A stretch of 64,000 nucleotides of DNA from Lachnospiraceae bacterium UBA7202 (GCA_002490705.1 DKUO01000025.1:48283-112282), one strand, 5' to 3'; shown: positions 34,280 to 43,849, numbered from the stretch's first letter. Notes: generated by a model not told the origin, from the sequence alone. Program-made: numbers and translations.

Positions 34280-35500
34280 ATGATCAAAATAAACGACAAC
34301 TATCTGAAATTACCCGGCAGCTACCTTTTTTCCACGATAGGAAAGAAAGTGAATGCTTATGTGGCGGCTAATCCGGACAAGAAGGTGATCAGGCTGGGGA
34401 TCGGCGATGTGACAAGACCGCTATCGCCTGCCGTGATAGACGCCATGCATAAGGCGGTGGATGAGATGGCGGATGAGAAGACCTTCCGCGGCTATGCGCC
34501 GGATTTGGGCTATGAGTTTTTGAGAAACGCCATTGCGGAAAATGACTTTAAGGCGAGAGGCTGTCAGATTGAGGCGGATGAAATCTTTGTCTCCGACGGC
34601 GCCAAGTGTGATTCCGGCAATATCCAGGAAATTTTCGCCACGGACAACAAGATTGCGGTCTGTGATCCCGTGTATCCGGTTTATGTGGATACCAATGTGA
34701 TGGCGGGCAGAACGGGTGTCTATGATGAGAAGACGGGAAACTGGAGCGATGTGATTTACATGCCCTGTACGGAAGAAAACGGGTTTGCGCCTCAGCTGCC
34801 GAAAACGGTGCCCGATCTGATTTATCTGTGCTTTCCTAATAATCCTACCGGTTCTACGATTACGAAGGCACAGCTGCAGGAGTGGGTGGATTATGCCAAC
34901 AAAAACGGCTCCGTTATCATCTATGACGCGGCCTATGAGGCATATATTTCAGAGGCGGATGTGCCTCACAGCGTTTACGAGTGCGAGGGGGCGAGGACCT
35001 GCGCCATCGAGCTTCGCTCTTTTTCCAAAAATGCGGGCTTTACCGGCGTGCGGCTGGGCTATACCGTGATCCCGAAGGAGCTTAAGGCGGGGGAGGTATC
35101 CCTGCACGCGCTTTGGGCAAGACGGCACGGCACCAAGTACAATGGCGCGCCCTATATCATACAGCGGGCAGGCGAAGCGGTTTACAGTGAGGCCGGAAAG
35201 CGGGAGACCAGGGAGTTGGTTGCTTACTATATGAAGAATGCAGCCTATATTCTGAACGGGCTGAAATCTGCGGGCTATCAGGTGTCCGGCGGCGTCAATG
35301 CGCCTTACATATGGTTGAAGGCGCCAAACGGCATGACCAGCTGGGAGTTCTTTGATTATCTTTTGGAGAAGGCAAATGTGGTGGGCACACCCGGCTCCGG
35401 CTTTGGGCCAAGCGGTGAAACCTATTTCCGCCTGACGGCCTTTGGAAGCTATGAAAATACCGTGGAGGCGGTAGACCGTATGAAGAGGCTTGGTTTTTAG
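34280..35500 (+). CDS. dapL: LL-diaminopimelate aminotransferase
   Basis: A 406-residue PLP enzyme that makes LL-diaminopimelate from tetrahydrodipicolinate in one step. KVIRLGIGDVTRPL (about 35) opens the fold, LCFPNNPTGS (about 183) binds the cofactor, and the lysine in FSKNAGFTGVRLGY (about 250) is the Schiff-base residue. Its length and the presence of dapF next to it identify the DapL variant of the lysine pathway, which is common in Clostridia. It is probably cotranscribed with dapF. Confidence 0.94.
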   Translation: MIKINDNYLKLPGSYLFSTIGKKVNAYVAANPDKKVIRLGIGDVTRPLSPAVIDAMHKAVDEMADEKTFRGYAPDLGYEFLRNAIAENDFKARGCQIEADEIFVSDGAKCDSGNIQEIFATDNKIAVCDPVYPVYVDTNVMAGRTGVYDEKTGNWSDVIYMPCTEENGFAPQLPKTVPDLIYLCFPNNPTGSTITKAQLQEWVDYANKNGSVIIYDAAYEAYISEADVPHSVYECEGARTCAIELRSFSKNAGFTGVRLGYTVIPKELKAGEVSLHALWARRHGTKYNGAPYIIQRAGEAVYSEAGKRETRELVAYYMKNAAYILNGLKSAGYQVSGGVNAPYIWLKAPNGMTSWEFFDYLLEKANVVGTPGSGFGPSGETYFRLTAFGSYENTVEAVDRMKRLGF

Positions 35501-35529
35501 AAAGGAAGCGGGAGAGGAGTATCGGTTTT

Positions 35530-36174
35530 ATGGACATTTATTTATTGCGGCATGGGGAAACGGACTGGAACAGGACGGGACGTTTGCAAGGCCATGCGGA
35601 TATTCCCTTGAATGCGCACGGGAGAGTTCAGGTGAATGACACGGTCAGAATCTTGCGCAATATGGGGGTTCGTATTGACGCCATGTTTTCGAGTCCGCTT
35701 AAGAGAGCACAGGAAAGCGCGGTGATTGCGGCGGCTTTACTGAACTATCCCAGAGACGGGATTGTGGTGGAAAATCTTTTGATAGAGCGCGATTTCGGAG
35801 AAGGCGAAGGACTGACCATAAAGGAGGGAGAGATTCGTTATCCCGGCTGTAATTTTCCGGGCATTGAGCTCCAGACGGATTTAGTTGAAAGAGCGGGCAG
35901 GGCTTTTAGAAAAATCGTGGATACCTGTACGAAAAAAGGCGCGGAGCGGGTTTTGCTGGTGGCCCATGGAGCGATTCTGTTTGCGCTTTTAGAGGCGGTT
36001 TCCGAAGAGCCGGTCTCTTACAGCGGGCAGGCGGCCTGTATCGCGCAGGGCAGCATTTACGGGATTCGGTATCTGGACGGCAAAGCCCGTTTTGCGAGAT
36101 ATGATGAAGGGTTGAATGCGTTTGTGGAGACGAATGCGGCGCAGATCGGCCGTGAGGCGTGTATCTATATGTAG
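35530..36174 (+). CDS. Histidine phosphatase family protein
   Basis: A 214-residue cytosolic phosphatase or mutase. The catalytic RHGETDW motif is at residues 6-12, followed by FSSPLKRAQESA (about 55) and the second catalytic His in LLVAHGAILFAL (about 145). It belongs to the phosphoglycerate-mutase-like branch, which covers broad-specificity phosphatases. The substrate is unknown. It starts 29 nt after dapL. Confidence 0.88.
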   Translation: MDIYLLRHGETDWNRTGRLQGHADIPLNAHGRVQVNDTVRILRNMGVRIDAMFSSPLKRAQESAVIAAALLNYPRDGIVVENLLIERDFGEGEGLTIKEGEIRYPGCNFPGIELQTDLVERAGRAFRKIVDTCTKKGAERVLLVAHGAILFALLEAVSEEPVSYSGQAACIAQGSIYGIRYLDGKARFARYDEGLNAFVETNAAQIGREACIYM

Positions 36175-36230
36175 AGGTTTTGAATGTTGTATTTTTTAAG
36201 ATACAAACCTGATTTTTTGTAATAAATTAC

Positions 36231-36259
36231 TTGCATACAGGAAAGAATTATGTTATACA
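36231..36259 (+). promoter_or_regulatory. Promoter of the T-box/aspS-gatCAB operon
   Basis: TTGCAT (36231-36236) and TATACA (36254-36259) are 17 nt apart. Transcription would begin about 36267, giving a leader of about 365 nt. Confidence 0.6.
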
Positions 36260-36266
36260 TGTATAC

Positions 36267-36597
36267 AAAGGAAATGCGGTGAAGGAGACTCACTCTGAGG
36301 GAAGCGACAGGAATACAGCGTCACCGACTGAGAGCGCTGTTTGTGGAAGACAGGGATGGGAACACTCCGGAGCAGATTGTCTGAACCCTGCGTCGCGGCG
36401 GGAGCGTGTTAAATATATGACATGCCCGTCATACAGGAACGGGCGGAGGCTAGGGCAGTACGTTACACGCGTTAAGTGTCAGAGTGGGCAAAGCGGCTAT
36501 CAGTCTTGTTAGAGATTTCGGTTTGCCAATGCGGGTGGTACCGCGGATAAGTGAATTGTCCGTCCCGGAATACAGAAATGTGTTCCGGGATTTTTTA
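36267..36597 (+). promoter_or_regulatory. T-box leader of aspS-gatCAB
   Basis: The T-box core GGGTGGTACCGCGG is at 36533-36546 and is followed by a terminator hairpin (TCCCGGAA with TTCCGGGA, 36563-36590) and seven-base T-run. The upstream 260 nt contain Stem I-like elements (GAGAG near 36330, GAACCC near 36383). T-boxes bind uncharged tRNA and allow read-through. From the downstream gene the tRNA should be tRNA-Asp or tRNA-Asn. I could not fix the specifier codon by eye. Confidence 0.92.
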
Positions 36598-36632
36598 TAT
36601 TTCGGAACACCATATAGAAAGGCGGAAATAAA

Positions 36633-38384
36633 ATGACAATCAAGAACAAGTACAGGGACGTAACGTTACAGGAAATTGGTGAGAGCGATATCGGCAGGGA
36701 ACTGCGCGTGGCGGGGTGGATTGAGAATATCAGGGACCACGGCGGTGTATCTTTTGTGGATCTGCGGGATATGTATGGGGTGCTGCAGGTGGTTATGCGG
36801 GATACCTCTCTTTTGGATGGGCTTTCCAAGGAGATGAGCGTTTCCGTTGAGGGGTTGATTGAAAAGAGAGACGAGGAGACCTACAATCCCAGAATTCCCA
36901 CAGGCACCATTGAATTGGAGGCCCATAAGGTGGATGTGCTGGGCCGAGTCTATAAGCAGCTGCCTTTCGAGATCATGACTTCCAAGGAGACCAGAGAAGA
37001 GGTGCGCCTGAAATACCGCTATCTCGATCTGCGCAACCAGAAGGTGAAAGACAACATTGTTTTCCGCTCCAAGGTGATTGCTTATCTGCGGGAGAAGATG
37101 ACGGAAATGGGCTTTTTGGAGATTCAGACGCCGATTCTGTGCGCGTCCTCCCCGGAAGGTGCAAGAGACTACATCGTACCGTCAAGAAAATATAAAGGCA
37201 AATTTTATGCACTCCCTCAGGCGCCCCAGCAGTTCAAGCAGCTTTTGATGGTGTCGGGCTTTGATAAATATTTCCAGATTGCGCCCTGTTTTCGGGATGA
37301 GGATGCCAGAGCGGACCGGTCTCCCGGCGAGTTCTATCAGTTGGACTTTGAGATGAGCTTCGCCACGCAGGAAGATGTGTTTCAGGTGGGAGAGGAAGTG
37401 CTCTCGGCGACCTTTGAGAAATTTGCGCCGGAAGGCTATGCGGTGACGAAAGCGCCTTATCCGATTATCAGCTATAAGCAGGCAATGTTAGAGTTTGGCA
37501 CGGATAAGCCGGATTTGAGAAATCCACTGCGGATTATAGATTTGACGGACTTTTTTCAGGCCTGTACCTTTAAGCCTTTTCACGGCAGGACAGTCCGGGC
37601 CATTAAAGTACATGCGGAAATGTCCAAGGGCTTTCATGAGAAGCTGTTAAAATTTGCAACCGATATGGGCATGGGAGGACTCGGTTATCTGGAGGTGGCC
37701 GGGGACTTAAGTTACAAGGGGCCTATCGACAAGTTTATTCCCGAGGAAAAGAAGGGAGAGCTCAGAGAACTGGCAGAACTTGCTGTAGGCGATACGATTT
37801 TCTTTATCGCGGACAAGGAGGAGCGGGCCGCCTATTATGCGGGACAGATCCGCACAGAACTGGGGCAGAAACTTGACCTGTTAGAGAAAAACGCATACCG
37901 TTTCTGCTACATCAATGATTTCCCCATGTTTGAACGGGACCCGGAGACGAAGCAGATCGGCTTTACCCACAATCCGTTTTCCATGCCTCAGGGCGGACTG
38001 GAGGCGCTCAACACCATGGATCCTTTGGATGTGCTGGCTTATCAGTATGATATCGTCTGCAACGGAGTGGAGCTTTCTTCCGGCGCGGTGCGTAACCACG
38101 ATATGGAGATCATGGAGAAGGCATTCGCTATCGCAGGGTACGATGAGGAGACCTTGAAGACCAAGTTCGGTGCGCTCTACAATGCATTCCAGTACGGTGC
38201 GCCGCCCCATGCAGGCATGGCGCCGGGTGTGGACCGCATGATCATGCTGCTGCGGGGCGAGGAGAATATCAGAGAGGTCATTGCTTTTCCCATGAGCGGT
38301 TCCGCACAGGATCTGATGTGCGGCGCGCCGGGGGATGTGACGGAGCAGCAGCTGCGGGAAGTGCACATAAAGGTGAGAGCGTAA
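36633..38384 (+). CDS. aspS: Aspartyl-tRNA synthetase
   Basis: A 583-residue class II enzyme. It has an N-terminal OB-fold anticodon-binding domain (WIENIRDHGGVSFVDLRD about 29-46), class II motif 2 near FRDEDARADRSPGEF, a GAD insertion, and motif 3 GVDRMIMLLRGE near the end. The length is bacterial-type. The His in RDHGGV is the residue I associate with non-discriminating bacterial AspRS, which also charges tRNA-Asn. Its operon with gatCAB would then convert Asp-tRNA-Asn to Asn-tRNA-Asn. That specificity is inferred. AAAGGCGG precedes the start. Confidence 0.94.
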   Translation: MTIKNKYRDVTLQEIGESDIGRELRVAGWIENIRDHGGVSFVDLRDMYGVLQVVMRDTSLLDGLSKEMSVSVEGLIEKRDEETYNPRIPTGTIELEAHKVDVLGRVYKQLPFEIMTSKETREEVRLKYRYLDLRNQKVKDNIVFRSKVIAYLREKMTEMGFLEIQTPILCASSPEGARDYIVPSRKYKGKFYALPQAPQQFKQLLMVSGFDKYFQIAPCFRDEDARADRSPGEFYQLDFEMSFATQEDVFQVGEEVLSATFEKFAPEGYAVTKAPYPIISYKQAMLEFGTDKPDLRNPLRIIDLTDFFQACTFKPFHGRTVRAIKVHAEMSKGFHEKLLKFATDMGMGGLGYLEVAGDLSYKGPIDKFIPEEKKGELRELAELAVGDTIFFIADKEERAAYYAGQIRTELGQKLDLLEKNAYRFCYINDFPMFERDPETKQIGFTHNPFSMPQGGLEALNTMDPLDVLAYQYDIVCNGVELSSGAVRNHDMEIMEKAFAIAGYDEETLKTKFGALYNAFQYGAPPHAGMAPGVDRMIMLLRGEENIREVIAFPMSGSAQDLMCGAPGDVTEQQLREVHIKVRA

Positions 38385-38423
38385 AACGGTGCAGACGCAG
38401 CAGTCATTCAGAAAGGAGTCACG

Positions 38424-38714
38424 ATGGCAAATATCATAAGCGACGAGACAATAGAATATGTAGGCATTCTCGCCAAACTGGAATTGTCGGAGGAGGAGAA
38501 GGAACAGGCCAAGTCCGACATGGGCAGGATGTTAGATTATATTGATAAGCTGGGAGAGTTGGACACGGCGGATGTGGAGCCTATGTCCCATGTATTTCCC
38601 GTACAGAATGTCTTCCGGGAGGATGTGGTGACGAACGGGGATGAAAGAGAACAGCTGTTATCAAATGCGATACAGGAGAAGGACGGCATGTTTGTGGTGC
38701 CGCGGACGTTTTAG
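38424..38714 (+). CDS. gatC: Asp/Glu-tRNA amidotransferase subunit C
   Basis: A 96-residue helical subunit. It contains ETIEYVGILAKLELSEEE at the start and the conserved DYIDKLGELDTADVEPM segment, then VFREDVV. It stabilises GatA in GatCAB. AAAGGAG precedes the start. It lies between aspS and gatA in the T-box operon. Confidence 0.93.
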   Translation: MANIISDETIEYVGILAKLELSEEEKEQAKSDMGRMLDYIDKLGELDTADVEPMSHVFPVQNVFREDVVTNGDEREQLLSNAIQEKDGMFVVPRTF

Positions 38715-38753
38715 GGATTCCCGCAGTATGGACCGGAAAGGAAAGAGTGTAAC

Positions 38754-40190
38754 ATGAATATAACAGACATGACCGCAGTACAGCTCTCGGCGGCGATCAA
38801 AGAGGGGAAGACAACTGCCGTGGAGGCCGTGGAGGCTGTGCTTGCGCGGATTGAGGAAGAGGATAAAAAATACAACTGTTATGTTACTGTGGACAGGGAG
38901 GGCGCTGTGGCACAGGCAAAGAAAGTGCAGGCGCAGATAGAGGCGGGAACGCTTCAGGGGCCTTTGGCGGGCGTACCGGTGGCGCTGAAGGACAATCTCT
39001 GTACGGAGGGATTGCTCACCACCTGTTCTTCTAAGATTTTGTATAATTTTGTGCCCACCTACACGGCGGAGGCTGTGAAAAATCTGACAAGGGCGGGGGC
39101 GGTGATCCTCGGCAAAACCAATATGGACGAGTTTGCCATGGGCTCTACCACGGAGACCTCGGCCTATGGCCCTACGAGAAATCCGAGAAATCCGGAACAT
39201 GTGCCGGGCGGTTCTTCGGGCGGCTCTGCGGCGGCAGTGGCGGCAGGAGAGTGCATTTATGCTATCGGTTCGGATACAGGCGGCTCCATCAGACAGCCGG
39301 CCTCCTACTGCGGCGTTGTGGGGATGAAACCCACCTACGGCACGGTGTCCCGCTACGGGTTGATTGCTTATGGCTCCTCGCTGGATCAGATCGGCCCGTT
39401 GACAAAGGACGTGACGGACTGTGCCGCTGTACTGGAAGCGCTTTCTTCCCACGATGAGAGGGACTCTACTTCGATTGCCAGAGACGACACGGACTTTACC
39501 TCGGCCCTGACAGAGGATGTGGAGGGACTTCGCATCGGTATCCCTAATGATTATCTGGGAGAAGGGCTTGACGCCGAAGTGAAGGAGGCTGTTTTGCGGG
39601 CGGCCGAGGTGTTGGAGAAAAAGGGCGCTTTGGTAGAACGGTTTGATTTGAGCCTGGTGGACTATGCGATTCCGGCTTACTATACCATAGCGGCGGCGGA
39701 GGCAAGCTCCAATCTGGAGAGGTTTGACGGCATTAAGTACGGCTACCGTGCGAAGGAGTATGCGGGCCTTCACAATATGTATAAAAAATCCCGCTCCGAG
39801 GGTTTCGGGGAGGAAGTGAAGAGACGTATTATGCTGGGCTCCTTTGTCTTGAGCTCCGGCTACTATGACGCGTATTATTTGAAGGCGTTAAAAGTGAAAG
39901 CGTTAATTAAGAAGGCTTTCGACGAAGCCTTTGCGAAATACGATATCATTCTCGGGCCTGTGGCGCCTACCACGGCGCCCAAGCTGGGGGAGAGCCTGAC
40001 AGATCCCATACAGATGTATTTGGGAGATATCTACACGATCGCCGTCAATCTGGCGGGACTGCCGGGGATCAGCATTCCCTGCGGACAGGACGGCAAGGGG
40101 CTGCCCATCGGATTGCAGATGATCGGGGACTGCTTTCAGGAAAAGAAGCTGATCAGAGCCGCATACACTTACGAGCAAGGCGCTGTGTGA
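38754..40190 (+). CDS. gatA: Asp/Glu-tRNA amidotransferase subunit A
   Basis: A 478-residue amidase-signature enzyme supplying ammonia from glutamine. The Ser-cisSer-Lys triad is visible: Lys in VALKDNLC (about 79), PGGSSGGSAAA (about 148-158) and IGSDTGGSIRQPA (about 170-182). Length is standard. It acts with GatB and GatC to form Gln-tRNA-Gln or Asn-tRNA-Asn. It is 39 nt after gatC. Confidence 0.95.
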   Translation: MNITDMTAVQLSAAIKEGKTTAVEAVEAVLARIEEEDKKYNCYVTVDREGAVAQAKKVQAQIEAGTLQGPLAGVPVALKDNLCTEGLLTTCSSKILYNFVPTYTAEAVKNLTRAGAVILGKTNMDEFAMGSTTETSAYGPTRNPRNPEHVPGGSSGGSAAAVAAGECIYAIGSDTGGSIRQPASYCGVVGMKPTYGTVSRYGLIAYGSSLDQIGPLTKDVTDCAAVLEALSSHDERDSTSIARDDTDFTSALTEDVEGLRIGIPNDYLGEGLDAEVKEAVLRAAEVLEKKGALVERFDLSLVDYAIPAYYTIAAAEASSNLERFDGIKYGYRAKEYAGLHNMYKKSRSEGFGEEVKRRIMLGSFVLSSGYYDAYYLKALKVKALIKKAFDEAFAKYDIILGPVAPTTAPKLGESLTDPIQMYLGDIYTIAVNLAGLPGISIPCGQDGKGLPIGLQMIGDCFQEKKLIRAAYTYEQGAV

Positions 40191-40240
40191 GAACTGTGTG
40201 AGAAGAAGTTCTAAATCTCATACGAGAAATGGAGGATATT

Positions 40241-41677
40241 ATGTCTAGAGAATATGAGACAGTGATTGGCCTTGAGGTACATGTAGAGCTGGCCACCAAA
40301 ACGAAGATATTCTGCGGCTGTTCCACCGCTTTCGGTGCGGCGCCCAATACCCAGACCTGCCCGGTCTGTACGGGAATGCCCGGTTCTTTGCCGGTTTTGA
40401 ACAGGCAGGTTTTGGAATATGCCATAGCCGTGGGCCTTGCCACAAATTGCGATATCACTCGTTATGCGAAATTCGACAGAAAGAACTACTTTTATCCTGA
40501 TAACCCGCAAAATTACCAAATTTCCCAACTCTACCTTCCCATCTGCCGAAACGGCGGTGTGGAGATCGAGACGGCGGATGGCGGCACAAAGACGGTGGGG
40601 ATACATGAGATTCATATGGAGGAGGACGCCGGGAAGCTGATTCATGATGAGTGGGAGGACTGCTCTCTGGTGGATTACAACCGTTCCGGCGTGCCTTTAA
40701 TTGAGATTGTCTCCGAGCCGGATATGAGAAGCGCGGAGGAAGTCATTGCCTATCTGGAAAAACTGCGTCTGGTCATTCAGTATCTGGGTGCGTCTGACTG
40801 TAAATTGCAGGAGGGTTCCATGCGTGCGGACGTGAATCTCTCCGTCAGGGAGACGGGTGCGAAGGAATTCGGCACCAGAACCGAGATGAAGAATCTGAAC
40901 AGTTTTAAGGCCATCACCCGAGCCATTGAAGGGGAGCGGGAACGGCAGATCGACTTGCTGGAAGCAGGGGAGAGCGTGGTGCAGGAGACCAGAAGGTGGG
41001 ACGATGGAAAAGGGGAGTCCTATGCCATGCGAAGCAAGGAGGATGCGCAGGACTACCGGTATTTTCCTGATCCCGATCTGCCGCCGATCAGGGTGAGCGA
41101 GGAGATGCTCGCCCAGATTCGGGCAAAACAGCCGGAGTTTCGAGGCGAGAAAAGGAAGCGGTACAAGGAAGAGTTTGGCATACCGGACTATGACATTGAA
41201 ATTATCACGGGAGAAAAGCCGTTGGCAGATCTTTTCGAGGCAACCGTGGCTCTGGGCAGTCAGCCCAAAAAGGTTTCCAACTGGCTGATGGGGGAGACCC
41301 TGCGGCTGATGAAGGAGCGGGAAACGGACGCCTCCGATCTGCGCTTCTCCCCGGAAAATCTGGCGAAGCTGATTGCCCTTACGGATCAGAAAGCGATCAA
41401 CAGCTCGGTGGCAAAGGAGGTTTTCGAGGTGATGTTTGAGGAGAATATCGACCCGGAAGCCTATGTGGAAGAGAAGGGCTTAAAGACCGTCAACGACGAA
41501 GGGGCGTTGAAGAAGGTAATAGAGGAAGTAATCGCGGCAAATCCGCAGTCCGTGGAGGATTACCGAAACGGCAAGGAGAAGGCCATAGGTTTCCTCGTGG
41601 GGCAGACCATGAAGGCCATGAAGGGGAAGGCCGATCCCGGCGCTGTGAATCAGATGCTGAGGGAGATGCTTTCCTAA
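40241..41677 (+). CDS. gatB: Asp/Glu-tRNA amidotransferase subunit B
   Basis: A 478-residue subunit that binds tRNA and phosphorylates the misacylated aminoacyl group. The N-terminal YETVIGLEVHVEL and the zinc site FCGCSTAFGAAPNTQTCPVC (about 27-46) are intact. The C-terminal helical YqeY-like domain ends DPGAVNQMLREML. GGAGG six nt upstream fixes the start at 40241, not 40229. It is the last gene of the T-box operon and converges on the 41693 gene with 15 nt between the stops. Confidence 0.95.
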   Translation: MSREYETVIGLEVHVELATKTKIFCGCSTAFGAAPNTQTCPVCTGMPGSLPVLNRQVLEYAIAVGLATNCDITRYAKFDRKNYFYPDNPQNYQISQLYLPICRNGGVEIETADGGTKTVGIHEIHMEEDAGKLIHDEWEDCSLVDYNRSGVPLIEIVSEPDMRSAEEVIAYLEKLRLVIQYLGASDCKLQEGSMRADVNLSVRETGAKEFGTRTEMKNLNSFKAITRAIEGERERQIDLLEAGESVVQETRRWDDGKGESYAMRSKEDAQDYRYFPDPDLPPIRVSEEMLAQIRAKQPEFRGEKRKRYKEEFGIPDYDIEIITGEKPLADLFEATVALGSQPKKVSNWLMGETLRLMKERETDASDLRFSPENLAKLIALTDQKAINSSVAKEVFEVMFEENIDPEAYVEEKGLKTVNDEGALKKVIEEVIAANPQSVEDYRNGKEKAIGFLVGQTMKAMKGKADPGAVNQMLREMLS

Positions 41678-41692
41678 ATGGAGATAATGGAA

Positions 41693-42529
41693 TTAACCAT
41701 TATTCCCCACGTCTAAATATTCCAGAAATTGCAATGTAAGTTTCGGATTTTCAACTGACAGGGGAATGCCGATCACCACTTCGGAAGGGTAGCCCTGAAA
41801 GGTGTAATTTCGTTCGTCGAGGTAGGTATAGTAGCCTGCCTCGGCTATTTTATTGCCTGTTTTCGGGATGCAGATGCCTACGGCAATCGGTTTTTCCATG
41901 GTGGAAGGGTCCCGATGGTCGATGATTCTTTGGTAGATTTCGGTCTGTGCGGCCTCCAGCTCTTCCAGCGTGTCGCCGGTCTCTTTATCGAAGTCGGCAG
42001 CGTCCGTGTAATAGAGATAGTCTGCATAGGGAGCCAGTTCTTCTTCGCTGAAAATGTCGGTGAGCACATAAAAATTTTCCAGACGGGCGTAGCTTTCAAA
42101 GGTTTCCGTGTCCGCCACGATGGCATGGATATCCCCGATCTGCATCATGGCCGCCATTTTCTGACGGTTGGCTATTTCAAACTGATCGCCGCCGTCGGCG
42201 GTTATGTCCGTAGAGGTGTCGATGCTTACCTGATAAGATTCCGGGTCAATTCCGGCATATTCCAGAAAATCGCCGGCCCACAGAGCGGGAGTGTCACGGT
42301 TTTCTTCCGTATCCACCGCATTTAAAAGGACGGCATAAAAGGCGTAGGGTTTGTTGGAACGGTAAGAGTGGATGAAACTGATCAGGAAGACAATGACACA
42401 TACCGTCACGATGGTGTGTATTTTATAGTAGTCCCAGAAATAGGCAAGTTTCTCCCTAAAATTCATGGTTGCAAATGCTTTTTTTTGTTGTTCTCTGATC
42501 TCTTCAGCGACTGATGATTGTGATGACAT
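41693..42529 (-). CDS. Single-span membrane protein with extracellular domain, unknown function
   Basis: A 278-residue protein. The first 45 residues are cytoplasmic (EEIREQQKKAFATMNFREKLAYFWDYYK), one membrane segment follows (about 38-55), and the remaining 220 residues would be outside. They contain a FLEYAGIDPESYQVSI stretch and alternating alpha/beta pattern that recalls periplasmic-binding folds, but I do not recognise a family. AAGGAGAGG precedes the start. It converges on gatB. Confidence 0.7.
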   Translation of the reverse strand: MSSQSSVAEEIREQQKKAFATMNFREKLAYFWDYYKIHTIVTVCVIVFLISFIHSYRSNKPYAFYAVLLNAVDTEENRDTPALWAGDFLEYAGIDPESYQVSIDTSTDITADGGDQFEIANRQKMAAMMQIGDIHAIVADTETFESYARLENFYVLTDIFSEEELAPYADYLYYTDAADFDKETGDTLEELEAAQTEIYQRIIDHRDPSTMEKPIAVGICIPKTGNKIAEAGYYTYLDERNYTFQGYPSEVVIGIPLSVENPKLTLQFLEYLDVGNNG

Positions 42530-42648
42530 AGAATCCTCTCCTTAAACCGTTTCTTCTATGATAAATAGGATTCAAACGGATGTCAATGAAGGAAGAATTG
42601 TGTTTGTGTGAAATTTTCATAAACAGGCGGAGCGGAAAGAAAAGGATT

Positions 42649-43008
42649 TTATTTCGGATGGTTAATCGAGTTGCGCATGGTTAACAGCTCATAGTAATCT
42701 AACAGCGCATCGGTGTTGTGACGATCCAGCTCTAAGGTAGTATTCATGAGGTCGCTTACGGTATAGTCGGCGGACAGGCGTTTGTTGAGGGTGCTGATAT
42801 TTGCCTTATACCGCGTTCTCTGTAGCAGATAATCCGTGGACACATCATAGAAATCCGCCAGTTTCACGAACGTTTTGAGATCGGGAGTGTGGACGCCTTT
42901 TTCGTAGTTGGAAACGGTCGCCACGGTCATGTTCAGGTAAGCGGCAAGCTCCTTTTGCAGAATACCTCTTTCTTTGCGCAGTTTCGCTAAAAATTCACCA
43001 AATTCCAT
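42649..43008 (-). CDS. XRE-family transcriptional regulator
   Basis: A 119-residue protein. Residues 1-65 are a helix-turn-helix domain of the Cro/CI type (LRKERGILQKELAAYLNMTVATVSNYEKG, then PDLKTFVKLADFYDVSTDYLL). The C-terminal half is helical and could dimerise. A GGAG site lies upstream of ATG 43008. It is a lone gene near the left edge of the polysaccharide island; its target is unknown. Confidence 0.88.
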   Translation of the reverse strand: MEFGEFLAKLRKERGILQKELAAYLNMTVATVSNYEKGVHTPDLKTFVKLADFYDVSTDYLLQRTRYKANISTLNKRLSADYTVSDLMNTTLELDRHNTDALLDYYELLTMRNSINHPK

Positions 43009-43311
43009 TTTATCTCCATTGTAAATTTACCGCGTGCAGGCAGGCGGTATTTTTCTTTTGTAATTGAAATTGACAGGTAAGCATGAAAGTCCATGTGCAA
43101 CGGGCCGGGCGGCATGCCTGTCTGCGCATCCGGCGGTTGTTTGGTGGACTGTTTCTTCTACTCTACATGATTTAACGGGAAAGAGAATGAAATTATATAT
43201 AACGCATAAAAATTGGAAAAATATGGTAGAAAAGTTAATAATAAGTAAAATCTTGAAAAATGATGTGTGAAGTAGGAAAATATGAAAGAAGGGGAGTTTA
43301 AGATTTTATAA
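43009..43311. other. Gene-free spacer
   Basis: No credible gene. A 6-bp stem TACCGC/GCGGTA at 43028-43049 followed by TTTTTC resembles a plus-strand terminator without a gene before it. Base composition changes from mixed to AT-rich at about 43,180. The short plus-strand frames here lack ribosome binding sites and family features. Confidence 0.5.
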
Positions 43312-43795
43312 TCAAACGGGACACCTTTTACATTTTGAGTTTCCGTAGATTGCTATTGAAAAAATGAATATAGTATCTTGGGGAGGCTGGTAAGCTTTTT
43401 TAAATGAACTATAGATGTAAATGGGAAAACAGGGTGCCTTTAATAAGACCCCCGCCAGAATCGAGCCTCTGTCCATAACAAAAGTGGCTTTATGGAAAAG
43501 GGCTACGTTCCGGTCCATGGCGGCAAAAGTGACATCTTTGATAGAAGTAAAGTTTTTCTCTTTTGAAGAATGGATTTTGGAAAAGATACTGACCGGCGGG
43601 TTGTTTTTATCAGGACACAGGATTCTGTCACATGGTATTCTTTTTCAAAGACAGTTAGGCTGTACTTTTTGAGCCGTCCCTGACAAAGCCGAGGGCTTCG
43701 AAATGATAACCGTCAGGTTTGACAACGTCACTGTCATCAATAAATTTTTCTGGAAGATTTATGAAGCTGGTCAATAATGTCAGTATTAGAAAAAG
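43312..43795 (-). pseudogene. Decayed DDE transposase fragment (IS remnant)
   Basis: Three minus-strand frames in sequence carry pieces of one transposase. From about 43756 one reads FIDDSDVVKPDGYHFEALGF. From about 43673 a second reads KKYSLTVFEKEYHVTES. From about 43630 a third reads ILCPDKNNPPVSIFSKIHSS, continuing to KATFVMDRG at about 43470. The order and spacing match DDE-type transposases that I remember from Lachnospiraceae insertion sequences. Frame changes, a stop, an absent N-terminus and loss of similarity after MDRG show that it is dead. It lies at the left edge of the AT-rich polysaccharide locus. Confidence 0.7.
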
Positions 43796-43820
43796 CTACG
43801 GAAACTCAAGCTGAGGAAAA

Positions 43821-43849
43821 TTGACAAATGAAAATGAAGATAGTATAAT
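43821..43849 (+). promoter_or_regulatory. Consensus promoter of the polysaccharide locus
   Basis: TTGACA (43821-43826) and TATAAT (43844-43849) with a 17-nt spacer, an exact consensus. It lies 274 nt before the first gene of the 15-gene cluster and is the only strong promoter seen for it. Confidence 0.8.

Noticed and set aside
36231..36512. 93-codon frame in front of aspS
   Set aside because: It lies entirely inside the T-box leader and has no coding features.
43064..43270. 68-codon plus-strand frame near the IS remnant
   Set aside because: No ribosome binding site and no recognisable sequence; it crosses a composition boundary.
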